A stretch of 64,000 nt of DNA from JALNZF01 sp964447405 (GTDB lineage: Bacteria > Nitrospirota > UBA9217), in the NCBI GenBank assembly GCA_964447405.1, contig CAYUSP010000007.1, positions 47,770 to 111,769 of the forward strand, written 5' to 3'. The notes under the pieces were generated by a model, which saw only the letters and a program-made list of their open reading frames with translations, was not told where the DNA came from and ran no database searches. Made by a program: the position numbers and the translations under genes. Shown piece after piece: positions 1 to 8,208 of this stretch. Positions within the stretch are counted from its first letter, which is position 1. Every line of letters starts with the position of its first letter.

Positions 1-1
1 C

Positions 2-55
2 GACCGGAAGCGCGCCAGGCTCGAGGATGCGATCAAAGCGCAGGGGGCAAGTTAG
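2..55 (+). CDS. C-terminal end of an upstream protein (partial)
   Basis: Reading frame 2 is open from the window edge to a TAG at 53-55 and encodes a short charged tail ending KAQGAS. The stop lies just before the ribosome binding site of the next gene, which suggests the two are co-transcribed. The protein cannot be identified from so few residues. Confidence 0.4.
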   Translation, partial: DRKRARLEDAIKAQGAS

Positions 56-63
56 GAGCGGAT

Positions 64-345
64 ATGGCAGAGAGCGGATTTAAAGGGAAAAGCATGAAAA
101 TGGTCACCATGGATGTGGCCGAGGGTTTCATCACCGTGAATCCGCTTTTCCTTAAAAGGTTTGACAATGCCATGATCAAGGACCTGTTCGAAAACCTGAA
201 CAAGACGATGATCCTGGTCAGGAACGAAAAGATCGATCTCACCAACCAAGCCTCAGTCCGTACGCGGAATATGAAGCTCCAGCGCCTGCACAACACATTG
301 ATCATCATCAGGAACACTGCGCGGGAGAAAAGAATCCCGCTGTAG
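64..345 (+). CDS. Small hypothetical protein
   Basis: A 93-residue protein I do not recognise. It starts at an ATG preceded by a TAGGAG-type ribosome binding site directly after the stop of the partial upstream frame, so it is probably the last gene of an operon entering from the left. It is rich in Lys, Arg, Asn and Met and is predicted mostly helical, with no signal peptide, membrane segment or cysteine motif. It converges on the phosphofructokinase gene. It is likely a real gene of unknown function. Confidence 0.55.
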   Translation: MAESGFKGKSMKMVTMDVAEGFITVNPLFLKRFDNAMIKDLFENLNKTMILVRNEKIDLTNQASVRTRNMKLQRLHNTLIIIRNTAREKRIPL

Positions 346-406
346 GCAAGGGGAAGGCAGAAGCAAGAAGGACGGGATTCTCCCTGCTCCTTATCCCTCC
401 AGATAA

Positions 407-1642
407 CTATTCCACCGCCACTGCAAACTTCTTTTTAAATTCCTCGGGGTTCAATGTAGTCGTTGCAGCGAGCTGTTCGAGCATGTCGCCTTCCAGGTCT
501 TCCTTCTCGAGGCGGAGCATGTACCGTCTTGCCATAAGATAGTCATCGGCCGAGGTTTCGACGATCCGGATGCGGGTCTTTCCCGTTTTCGGGTCGATAA
601 GATCCGCGAATTTGATCGGGAGGCACTTCCCATCTTTGAGCATGATCATGGCCCCGGTACCGCCGGCAACCAGAAACTGCACGGCACTATACCCCAGGTA
701 GCGAGTGTACTCACGGTCATAGGATATGGGCGGGTGACAGCGCAGTTCATAGCCAATGTCCTTTGCTATTATGGTGGGCTTGAGTCCCACGCTGTCGAGG
801 TCAGCCAATACCCGCTGCTTCAGCATGTCGCCCAATGGAATCTCCGCAAGACGGACGTTGCCGTGGTCATCCAGCGGCACGTCTTTGAGAAAGGTAAGCT
901 CCTCGGGATCCAACCGGGTCGCCACGCCTTCAGCGATCACTGCCACACCATGGTTCTTGCCGTACCGCTGGCGTTTGATGATAGCGCTTGACAGAATAGC
1001 AATGACCTTGCTCAAGGATATTTTATTGCCCAGTTCCTCGGGTATGAGGGTGAGCGTTGCTCCCGCGCCCATACCCATGCCGAGCGCAAGGTGCCCTGCG
1101 GAGCGGCCCATGGCGATGACGAAATACCATCTGCTTGCCGTGGCCGCGTCTTCCATGATGTTCTCGACGAGCTGTGTCCCGAGCTGGCGCGCTGTCTCAA
1201 ATCCGAATGTCGGGATGCCGTGGGGCAGAGGAAGGTCGTTGTCAATGGTTTTGGGTACGTGGCAGACGGCGATGGAGCCTCCTGCCTCCTGCTCTACGCG
1301 GGTAGCGGTGTATGCCGTGTCATCCCCGCCGATCGTGACGAGGTATTTGATGCCGAGGTTCTTGAGGGATTTGATCACATTCGCCATCTTTTCAGGGCTT
1401 TTCGTCGGGTTGTCCCGCGAGGTCCGCAGGTACGATCCCCCGCGAAGGTGGATGCGCGATATTTCACCCTTTTCAAGCCGGACGGTCTGAGAGGTATCTC
1501 CCTTGCCCAGCCATTTGAACCCGTCGTAGATCCCGATTACCTCCAGGCCATGCTTCATCGCCTCGAACGTTACCGCGCTGATGACGCCGTTGATGCCCGG
1601 AGCAGGGCCCCCGCCGATGACAATTGCAAGCTTTCCTCCCAT
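407..1642 (-). CDS. 6-phosphofructokinase, pyrophosphate-dependent type
   Basis: Cytosolic enzyme converting fructose-6-phosphate to fructose-1,6-bisphosphate. The start is the ATG at 1642 (MGGKLAIVIGGG), behind a perfect AAGGAGGT; a longer frame starting at 1669 would include the ribosome binding site. Visible motifs are GGDDT (105-109), PKTIDNDL (about 130-137) and MGRSAG (178-183). Asp in GGDD and Lys before TIDND are the residues that mark PPi-using enzymes, where ATP enzymes have GGDG and a Gly. Phosphoryl-donor use is therefore inferred to be PPi, which makes the step reversible. The 411-residue length suits the family. A promoter and a palindrome lie upstream. Confidence 0.92.
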   Translation of the reverse strand: MGGKLAIVIGGGPAPGINGVISAVTFEAMKHGLEVIGIYDGFKWLGKGDTSQTVRLEKGEISRIHLRGGSYLRTSRDNPTKSPEKMANVIKSLKNLGIKYLVTIGGDDTAYTATRVEQEAGGSIAVCHVPKTIDNDLPLPHGIPTFGFETARQLGTQLVENIMEDAATASRWYFVIAMGRSAGHLALGMGMGAGATLTLIPEELGNKISLSKVIAILSSAIIKRQRYGKNHGVAVIAEGVATRLDPEELTFLKDVPLDDHGNVRLAEIPLGDMLKQRVLADLDSVGLKPTIIAKDIGYELRCHPPISYDREYTRYLGYSAVQFLVAGGTGAMIMLKDGKCLPIKFADLIDPKTGKTRIRIVETSADDYLMARRYMLRLEKEDLEGDMLEQLAATTTLNPEEFKKKFAVAVE

Positions 1643-1663
1643 GATTACCTCCTTACCAATCGT

Positions 1664-1675
1664 GTACACGTGTAC
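1664..1675. promoter_or_regulatory. 12-bp palindrome in the phosphofructokinase leader
   Basis: GTACACGTGTAC is a perfect palindrome between the predicted transcription start and the ribosome binding site of the phosphofructokinase gene. Its place suggests an operator, but no regulator is linked nearby. Confidence 0.35.
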
Positions 1676-1703
1676 TATTTAAATCCCAATCAAGTACCGC
1701 GCA

Positions 1704-1732
1704 AATGTAACAAAAGGAAACGCTCTTGTCAA
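1704..1732 (-). promoter_or_regulatory. Sigma-70-type promoter of the phosphofructokinase gene
   Basis: On the minus strand TTGACA (1732-1727), a 17-bp spacer and TACATT (1709-1704) lie about 60 nt upstream of the ATG. The -35 box is a perfect match and the spacing is ideal. Confidence 0.55.
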
Positions 1733-1891
1733 CCAGCAAAGAGGGTATTCTTTGACGCAGTCAGCAAAACGGCGTCCAACCAGGCCATGAAAAATCGGTT
1801 GACACCATTTCGGTAACGCGCTATTATTTCGCCTGAACCGCCGGAAATCACTTCCCCGTGACACGTATCCTACTTTTCCAAGGGAGATTCT

Positions 1892-2365
1892 ATGAACAAA
1901 TATAATATCGACGAGGTCCTTGAGATGGCAGTACAGACCGAACGGATCGGTTTTCAATACTATACCAACATGGCCTTGAAGTTCAAGAGCGACACCGAAC
2001 TGGTGAAGCTGTTCACTACCATGGCCGCGAAAGAGAAAACACACGAAATGACCTTTACCGAACTGAAAGGCCTTGTCGCCAAATCCGGCACCGAGCCCCA
2101 GGATTGGGAAGAAGTGACAAACTATATGAGGGCATTTGTTGAATCTGAGTTTTTCCTCGGCAAGGTAAAGTCCCTTCCTTCCCTGGACCAGATAAAGACC
2201 GTGAAGGACGCTGTGAGATTCGCCCTGGGATTTGAGAAGGAAACCTTTATGTACTTCCTGGAGCTCAGGAAGATCGTGAAGGAAAAGGAGATCGTGGACG
2301 AGATCCTGAACGAGGAAAAAAGCCACATCATGTGGCTGGCGTCGTTTAAGTCCGCGGCAGTGTAA
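1892..2365 (+). CDS. Ferritin-like / rubrerythrin-type diiron protein
   Basis: A 157-residue all-helical protein of the ferritin-like superfamily. Diiron ligand patterns are visible: Glu17 in TERIGFQYY, EKTHEM near 50, FEKETFMYF near 115, and EEKSH near 144. These are two E...ExxH-type half-sites, as in rubrerythrin. There is no C-terminal rubredoxin CxxC domain. A probable role is iron handling or peroxide reduction. The start has the ribosome binding site AAGGGAG. The gene stands alone and is followed by a strong terminator. A second, distinct member is at 54342-54827. Confidence 0.8.
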   Translation: MNKYNIDEVLEMAVQTERIGFQYYTNMALKFKSDTELVKLFTTMAAKEKTHEMTFTELKGLVAKSGTEPQDWEEVTNYMRAFVESEFFLGKVKSLPSLDQIKTVKDAVRFALGFEKETFMYFLELRKIVKEKEIVDEILNEEKSHIMWLASFKSAAV

Positions 2366-2386
2366 ACATCCATCATAGGTAATGGA

Positions 2387-2425
2387 AAAGGGGCTCCGGG
2401 ATCATCGGGGCCCCTTTATTTTTTT
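2387..2425 (+). terminator. Rho-independent terminator after the ferritin-like gene
   Basis: AAAGGGGC and GCCCCTTT form a GC-rich stem, followed by a T-rich run. It closes the plus-strand gene and separates it from the convergent lipoprotein gene. Confidence 0.8.
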
Positions 2426-2510
2426 ACGGCGCATCACAAGCATTCGCGGCAATTGAAGCGTCAGTGCAAGCCGGGGGTGACCGCGGCCGCCAATTCACTG
2501 ATGACCGCAG

Positions 2511-4241
2511 TCAATTTCCAAATTCCTTCCGCGATACGGAATACTCCCCATGCTCGCCTTCCATGTTGATCTGTATCCATGCTTTAAAGGCAGTTCCGTT
2601 GACGGAGGGAAGCGTTATGGTCCCGGATGATACAAGAGGGGAAAGCTCGACGTCGGCTGCCAGGTTATTCTGAGATAAGGTGTTGATGACCGATCCGCTT
2701 AGCTGGGTATATACAATGGCAAATGTCGTCGGTTTGGTCCAGCTGACTGACAGGGGACTGCCTATCTTTGCGTCCGCAAGTGTATTGCCCGCGGGAGTCG
2801 TGATCGTGAAGGTCTCCATTGTTCTTGACTTGATAATCTGGTTCAATGTAAGGGTCTGGTTAGTCATATTGATCTTCAACGTGTAGACAGAACCCACGAG
2901 AGGGGAGCTTGTCAGAGGCATATCCCAGGGGAACGAAAAAGTATCCGTCATTCCGTTGGTTGTCTTAGTGAAATACGTTGGATTTGTGCTCAGATTCGGA
3001 CCAGTGATATAGACGAAGTTCACAGATCCGGTGGCCGCTGTTACCACGGAATCGATGATGGGCGATACGACAGGCGACCCTGGGGTGGCTGCAAGGACCT
3101 GCTTCCGCACACCGACATGGAATTGTGCGCGCACATCACGCTGATTGCCGTAAAAGAGCCATTTACCAGCACTCGTGACGAACTTAAAACTGCAGGAGAA
3201 ATATCTGTCCGCCGATGATGGTATTGTCCTCGTAGCACCGTTTGCAAGCGTCATATTCCATGTAGCGAATACGATTCCGTTCAAGGCATCCATGGTGATG
3301 ATGTCGTGCAGTGCGACAGTGGCGATCTGGTCGTTCCTGACCAGAGGCAACATGCCGGCGATATCCTGCGCAGTGGTTGATCCGTCATTCAGGTATTGAG
3401 AGGAGTACAGAGGCAGGAGATCGTTTGTGGTGATTGCGGCGCCCTTTGTATTGATCGCATCCTTCCATGAGGTCAAGGTTTGAAGAATGCCATCGGATAC
3501 ACTTTGCATGCTGGAGGCCAGGTCGGAACCCGTGGGCATGGTGAAGATCGGGTTGTAATTCGTTGAGTAGTTCGGATCAACAGGGTAGAGCTTTACCGTG
3601 CCTCCGGATAGATCCACCTTTAAGATATGGAGCAGGCCGTCGAAGCCTGTGCCGTCAGCATTGAACGGGGAGGTCAGGAGGTTGAAGCCCGCAGGATCTA
3701 CATTAAACGGCCGGAGCCAGGAAGCAATGATCTTCCGCAACCCTGCTTCCAGCGAATTGATCTCCGTCGCCGCAGGCAGGGGAATCGCGCCCGACCGTTC
3801 AAACTCAACCACAAGATCGTACCCTTTCACTCCATACCAGCCTCTGAGCAGCAGGTCTGAGTAGGGATGCAGGTTCGCGACTCCCGACTGCATTGCGATG
3901 CCGTATAAAGAACTGTTGGGTGTCGATGCAACCTTCAGCAGAACAGGGGCGGTAAAGCCCGAAACATCAGCGGAAAAATCACCCAAGGCGCCGGTGATAA
4001 CGGTCTTTTGCGATCCCAAGGCGTCGCGTAAGACCACGGCAGCGCCGGCTAGCGGTGCACCGACCGAGGCGGTTCCCTGTATCGTCGTCATGGTGCTTGT
4101 CGTCGATGGCGTGCCGGTGCTCGTGACATCACCGGCATTGCTGGATGTGTCGCTGCCTTTGCGACATGCGGTGATGAGGCAAAGCAGCAGAAGAACTGCC
4201 GCAATCGACTTTATGTTTCGATGTATTCTTTCCATGGTCAT
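2511..4241 (-). CDS. Secreted lipoprotein with a carboxypeptidase-regulatory-like domain
   Basis: A 576-residue exported lipoprotein. A basic N-terminus and a hydrophobic stretch end in the lipobox LITAC, so Cys26 would be lipidated. A Thr/Ser-rich linker follows, then a beta-sandwich-like segment (about 50-105, GTASVGAPLAGAAVVL) typical of carboxypeptidase-regulatory-like folds. The rest is unrecognised. It lies 32 bp downstream of the deacetylase and may belong to that operon. The start is uncertain (Met1 or Met3), with no clear ribosome binding site. Function is unknown; a surface binding or adhesion role is only a guess. Confidence 0.7.
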   Translation of the reverse strand: MTMERIHRNIKSIAAVLLLLCLITACRKGSDTSSNAGDVTSTGTPSTTSTMTTIQGTASVGAPLAGAAVVLRDALGSQKTVITGALGDFSADVSGFTAPVLLKVASTPNSSLYGIAMQSGVANLHPYSDLLLRGWYGVKGYDLVVEFERSGAIPLPAATEINSLEAGLRKIIASWLRPFNVDPAGFNLLTSPFNADGTGFDGLLHILKVDLSGGTVKLYPVDPNYSTNYNPIFTMPTGSDLASSMQSVSDGILQTLTSWKDAINTKGAAITTNDLLPLYSSQYLNDGSTTAQDIAGMLPLVRNDQIATVALHDIITMDALNGIVFATWNMTLANGATRTIPSSADRYFSCSFKFVTSAGKWLFYGNQRDVRAQFHVGVRKQVLAATPGSPVVSPIIDSVVTAATGSVNFVYITGPNLSTNPTYFTKTTNGMTDTFSFPWDMPLTSSPLVGSVYTLKINMTNQTLTLNQIIKSRTMETFTITTPAGNTLADAKIGSPLSVSWTKPTTFAIVYTQLSGSVINTLSQNNLAADVELSPLVSSGTITLPSVNGTAFKAWIQINMEGEHGEYSVSRKEFGN

Positions 4242-4273
4242 TTCGTTTCGCAGAGCACAGTTGAAGGACGGCT

Positions 4274-4978
4274 TCAGTTCTTCATCATCTCCCCGACCGT
4301 GACGAGCGTGAACCCTTTCGTTCGCAGACCGGAAATAATCTCCGGCAAGGCTTCGGACGTGTGCAGTCCGTTCCGATTCATATGGAACACCACGATGCTG
4401 CCGCCCTTCGCGCTGCGAAGCACGCCGCGCGCGATCCGCGCCGCCGAAAGGGCAGGGTCCGGATCACCGGAAGCTATGTCATACTGGACCGTGGTGAGCC
4501 CGGCCTGCTGAGCGAGCCTGGCGAGCCGTTCGTCCACCTCACCGTACGGGGGGCGAAAAAAGTTCGGTGTTTTGCCCGTTGCTTTCCGAATGATCATTTG
4601 CGTCCGCTGCAGCTCCCGGAGAATGCGCTCATCGTCCTTTTCCAGCATGTGGGGGTGCCAGAAGGCGTGGTTCGCTATCTCAAATTGCGGCTGCAATGCC
4701 AGCATGCGGGCAATGTCCGTGTTTTTCTCGACCCATCTGCCGCTCATGAAGAGCGTTGCAGGGACTTTTTCCCTCAGCAGCACTTCGATCACCTTGGCAT
4801 CATATTCCTCGGTCCGGCCCGTGGGGCAGGCATCGAAAGTCAGGGCGATCATTCGTGAATCTCTTCGGCCGTGCTCGAGGATAATCCCTTCACTCGTTAC
4901 CGGGCTTGCAGGGAAGGGCGCGAGCACGGCCAGGCAGGCGCAGATCACGGAGAGGGAGCGCAGCCATCGGACATTCAC
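4274..4978 (-). CDS. Polysaccharide deacetylase (NodB family)
   Basis: A 234-residue exported enzyme of carbohydrate esterase family 4, which removes N-acetyl groups from peptidoglycan or another polysaccharide. It has a signal peptide (about 1-28) and then NodB motifs: TFDACP (motif 1, with Asp48 but not the usual second Asp), NHAFWHPHM (metal-binding His-x3-His), RPPYGE (motif 3) and VFHMNRNG with the late catalytic His. The start overlaps the stop of the sensor kinase gene by 4 bp, so the two are translationally coupled and the enzyme may be under that kinase's pathway. The substrate cannot be told from sequence. Confidence 0.88.
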   Translation of the reverse strand: MNVRWLRSLSVICACLAVLAPFPASPVTSEGIILEHGRRDSRMIALTFDACPTGRTEEYDAKVIEVLLREKVPATLFMSGRWVEKNTDIARMLALQPQFEIANHAFWHPHMLEKDDERILRELQRTQMIIRKATGKTPNFFRPPYGEVDERLARLAQQAGLTTVQYDIASGDPDPALSAARIARGVLRSAKGGSIVVFHMNRNGLHTSEALPEIISGLRTKGFTLVTVGEMMKN

Positions 4979-7900
4979 GTGAGATCCCCCGGGCCGACCA
5001 GAAACTCCTGCTGTTCAGACATGCTGCGGTAAGGCAGTTTTACGGTCACGGACGTACCGCCGCCTTTCGTGCTTTCCACCGTGATGTCGCCCCCGTGATC
5101 CTGCACGATTTTTTTACAGATCGCCAGGCCGAGTCCGGTTCCCTTCGGTTTTGTCGTAAAGAACAGATCGAATATTCTGCCCAGATTTTCCGCTGGAATG
5201 CCGATGCCGGTGTCAATGACCTTGTAGACGATGAAGCGGTCTTCGAGCAGAAGTCTGATGGCAATCTCTCCGCCTTCGGGAGTGGCATCGATGGCGTTCC
5301 TGAGCAGGTTCAGAAAAACCTGCCGCACCTGGTTTGCATCGATCAAGGCCGACACCGGACCGGTATCCAGGTCTCCCCTGAGCCTGATGCCTCTCCGCTC
5401 GATCGCGTCCTGGTGCAGGGTGAGCACTTCCTGCCAGAGCTCTCTCACATCACAGAGCGCGAGGTTTAATTTCATCGGCCGCCCGTACAGCAGAAGCTCT
5501 TCGACCAACTGGTTCATCCGCTTCGTTTCCGACAGGAGGGCGCGGACCAGTTCCAGATGAGCCGGATTGGTGAGCTCGCGTTCGAATATCTGGCCCACTG
5601 AACTGATGCCGAAAAGCGGATTTCTGATCTCGTGCGCCACGCCGGCGACGACCCTGCCCATGGCAGCGAACCGCTCCTTGTTCAGGAGCTCGGCCTGGAG
5701 CTCCCTGATCTCGGACAGATCGCGGAACACGACAATGATCCCTTCCTGAGCTCCCGATGGCCCCCGGTAGTACGTGCTTGAAAAACCGACAGGAAGGGAC
5801 GATCCATCCCGCATGCGGATCTGGATAGCCCGATAGGGGCCGGCATGCTGTTCGACCTGGAAGAAAGCGTGCGTTTCCGGGAACAGGTCCTCCAGCCGGC
5901 GGCCGACAAGGCTTTCTCGCACGGACCGCAGGATCCCCGCTCCCACGTCATTGATGAGCGCGACAACACCCTGTTCGTCGAGGAGCAGGATGCCGCTTGC
6001 CATGTTGGCCAGGATGCCGCTTAACAGGCCTGTGCGGCGCGCCAGTTCGCGGTTTTGATTCTTCAGCTCTTCGTTCAGGATGCAGACATTGATGGCCATG
6101 GCAGCCTGGTTTGCAAGGAGCATGAATGCCGCGATCTCCACTTCAAGAAAGGGCATGATGCCACGCTTATGAACCACAAACACGCCGAGGGGCCCGTCCT
6201 CGCTCAGGAGTGGCGCTGCAAGAAGCGACGGCATGCCGTGCGCGGAAGCTGCTCTGCCGAAGGCCGTGGCGTCATCACCCGGAACATTGTAGCTGAGGAC
6301 AAAGCCGCTTCTTTTTTGGAATGCTTGGCCGATAAGTCCGGCATCGGCAGGCACGCGGTCCGGGCAGACGCTCGCAATCTCTTCATTATTGGTGCAGCCG
6401 CCGGCTTTCAGCAGTAATTCCCGCTTGTTCGGCGCTGCCAGCCAGAAACTCGCGGCATCAAGGCCGGAGAAGGTTAATGCCGATTCGGAAAATACTTCGA
6501 GCGCCCTGGTCAGAGACATATCGGAAAGTGCAGCAGCAGTGACACGGTGGAGTTCGAGCAGCTCGCGGACCATCCGTTGATTCGCTTCATGCAGACGGTG
6601 GTTCTCAAGAGCAGCCGCCATTTCAGCGGCCAGAATGCGCAGAATGCCGATGTTCCTGCTGCGCGACGGGCGCACTGCGGGGTCCACCTGAATGATGAGC
6701 GCGCCGATGACCGGGAAGACCGTGCAGGTCATACAATAGGCCAGTTTGTCGCCATACGACTCCACGAGCTGATTGTTGCAGAGCGTGTTGTCCATAAGCC
6801 AGCAGGGGTCCGTCGACTCCGAATAGGCGGGGCAATCCGTTTTAATGCAGCTGGTCTGCTGCCAGCACCGTTTTGCCTGGGAATGGCTGAGAAGGGGTAT
6901 CAGGTAAATTTCATCCGTGCGGTCCTCCCTGCCGAGGTTTCGCAGCGCCAGTGGCGCGAGTGTGCGGCTGTCCAGGACCGCAATCTTGCTGTTCCGGATT
7001 AGACTCATCATGGGATCACGGCTCTGAAGGGACACGCCTTCCGGTGCGAGGAGGCCGCTCATGTTGTTGTTTCGTTTGATCTCCAGCCACACCTTCTTCC
7101 GGTCCACCAGGCAAAGCAGCGAACGGGTATAGCCCAGCCTGTGCGAGACACTCCACATAAAGTGGTCCAGCAGTTCATCGAGGGACAATTCGGCGTTGAA
7201 TACCCTGGCGGAGAGGCGCGATATCGTTGCCATGTCGTGGCTGTAGGAGTACAACCGCACGGCCTTGTCTTGTACCTCGCTCATCGCGGCCTGAAGCTGG
7301 GCTGTTCGTTCGCTGATCCTGCTTTCCAGGCTGGCATGAGACGCCTCAAGCGCATGCGCCATTGCGTTAAACGCCGCCGCCACATCCTGAAGTTCATCGC
7401 CCGTCGCCATGGCGATCCGGTGGCCGAGTTCGCCCCTGCCGAATCGCTCCGCGCCTTCATGGAGCGTTGTAAGCGGAGTGAGCACCACTTTTCTGATGAC
7501 CAGGTACAGGATTCCGCCGATGGCGAATATGATCAGGGTCAGCATGGTGGTTAGATTCTTGCTGCTGAGGCCGATTTCGATCAGGGAGTCCTGCATGGAG
7601 AGCGACAGGATGATCAGTCCAAGGACGTCTCCGCTTGTTGCGTGGCATTGCCGACAGTCCGCTTCATTGTTCAGGGGGATGATGATGGTTTCGAGGGGAG
7701 GATTGCCGGGCTCGCGAAAATGAACCGTAGTATGGGTCTTTATCGCCTCGGTGAACTGGGGCGTCTCGTAGCGCTGTCCTTTGCCGCCGAAGGCAGGCGT
7801 CCCGCTTACCTGCAGCACATCCAGCCGGACGAGTCCGTGCAAACCGCGAAGATTGTTCAACAGGTCGAGCGTGCTGCGCGGCCTTCCATGCATCATATTG

Positions 7901-8073
7901 TCCTTCAGGTTGGCGACGATGGCGGATGTCAGGAGGTGTTGCATTTCCTCGGTCTTATTTGCAAGGAGGTTTGCCTCGCGTTGAACAATGACCGCTGACA
8001 GGATGCCGAGAAAAATGACCAGGCTGCCCAGGACAAGGAACAGAAATTTGGTGTGCAGGTTCATGTGCATCAT
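4975..8073 (-). CDS. Multi-domain membrane sensor histidine kinase with haem motif and CW-type Cys cluster
   Basis: A 1032-residue sensor kinase. TM1 is about 8-30 and TM2 about 176-198. The periplasmic loop between them carries a c-type haem motif, CRQCH (140-144). Then come HAMP (about 195-245), a coiled coil, a GAF-like region with a cysteine-rich insert (about 400-450: CWQQTSC, DCPAY, CWLMDNTLC, YCMTC) resembling two-CW domains, a second GAF, PAS (about 680-790), HisKA (HEIRNPLFG, near 811) and HATPase (G1 DTGIGIP, G2 GTGLGL). There is no receiver domain and no partner regulator adjacent. It probably senses redox state or a ligand. It overlaps the deacetylase by 4 bp. The start is ambiguous (8073, 8070 or 8064), with no Shine-Dalgarno. 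Confidence 0.9.
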   Translation of the reverse strand: MMHMNLHTKFLFLVLGSLVIFLGILSAVIVQREANLLANKTEEMQHLLTSAIVANLKDNMMHGRPRSTLDLLNNLRGLHGLVRLDVLQVSGTPAFGGKGQRYETPQFTEAIKTHTTVHFREPGNPPLETIIIPLNNEADCRQCHATSGDVLGLIILSLSMQDSLIEIGLSSKNLTTMLTLIIFAIGGILYLVIRKVVLTPLTTLHEGAERFGRGELGHRIAMATGDELQDVAAAFNAMAHALEASHASLESRISERTAQLQAAMSEVQDKAVRLYSYSHDMATISRLSARVFNAELSLDELLDHFMWSVSHRLGYTRSLLCLVDRKKVWLEIKRNNNMSGLLAPEGVSLQSRDPMMSLIRNSKIAVLDSRTLAPLALRNLGREDRTDEIYLIPLLSHSQAKRCWQQTSCIKTDCPAYSESTDPCWLMDNTLCNNQLVESYGDKLAYCMTCTVFPVIGALIIQVDPAVRPSRSRNIGILRILAAEMAAALENHRLHEANQRMVRELLELHRVTAAALSDMSLTRALEVFSESALTFSGLDAASFWLAAPNKRELLLKAGGCTNNEEIASVCPDRVPADAGLIGQAFQKRSGFVLSYNVPGDDATAFGRAASAHGMPSLLAAPLLSEDGPLGVFVVHKRGIMPFLEVEIAAFMLLANQAAMAINVCILNEELKNQNRELARRTGLLSGILANMASGILLLDEQGVVALINDVGAGILRSVRESLVGRRLEDLFPETHAFFQVEQHAGPYRAIQIRMRDGSSLPVGFSSTYYRGPSGAQEGIIVVFRDLSEIRELQAELLNKERFAAMGRVVAGVAHEIRNPLFGISSVGQIFERELTNPAHLELVRALLSETKRMNQLVEELLLYGRPMKLNLALCDVRELWQEVLTLHQDAIERRGIRLRGDLDTGPVSALIDANQVRQVFLNLLRNAIDATPEGGEIAIRLLLEDRFIVYKVIDTGIGIPAENLGRIFDLFFTTKPKGTGLGLAICKKIVQDHGGDITVESTKGGGTSVTVKLPYRSMSEQQEFLVGPGDLT

Positions 8074-8081
8074 GTTTTTTA

Positions 8082-8110
8082 ATACTAACCCAGGAACAGG
8101 TGCGGGTCAA
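8082..8110 (-). promoter_or_regulatory. Promoter of the sensor kinase gene, leaderless layout
   Basis: Minus-strand TTGACC (8110-8105), a 17-bp spacer and TAGTAT (8087-8082), with only 8 nt before the first ATG. The predicted transcript starts at or next to the start codon, which explains the missing ribosome binding site. Confidence 0.5.
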
Positions 8111-8208
8111 TGAGAAAAGGCGCGAACAGGGCCGCGCTTCCCGCCTGGTTGCGATGCGAGGATGCGCTGTGTTATAGTGTCGTGACGACCTTCTTTATGA
8201 GCTGAACC

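Noticed and set aside
332..380. GAATCCCG / CGGGATTC as a terminator between the first gene and the phosphofructokinase gene
   Set aside because: The loop is over 30 nt and there is no T-run on either strand.
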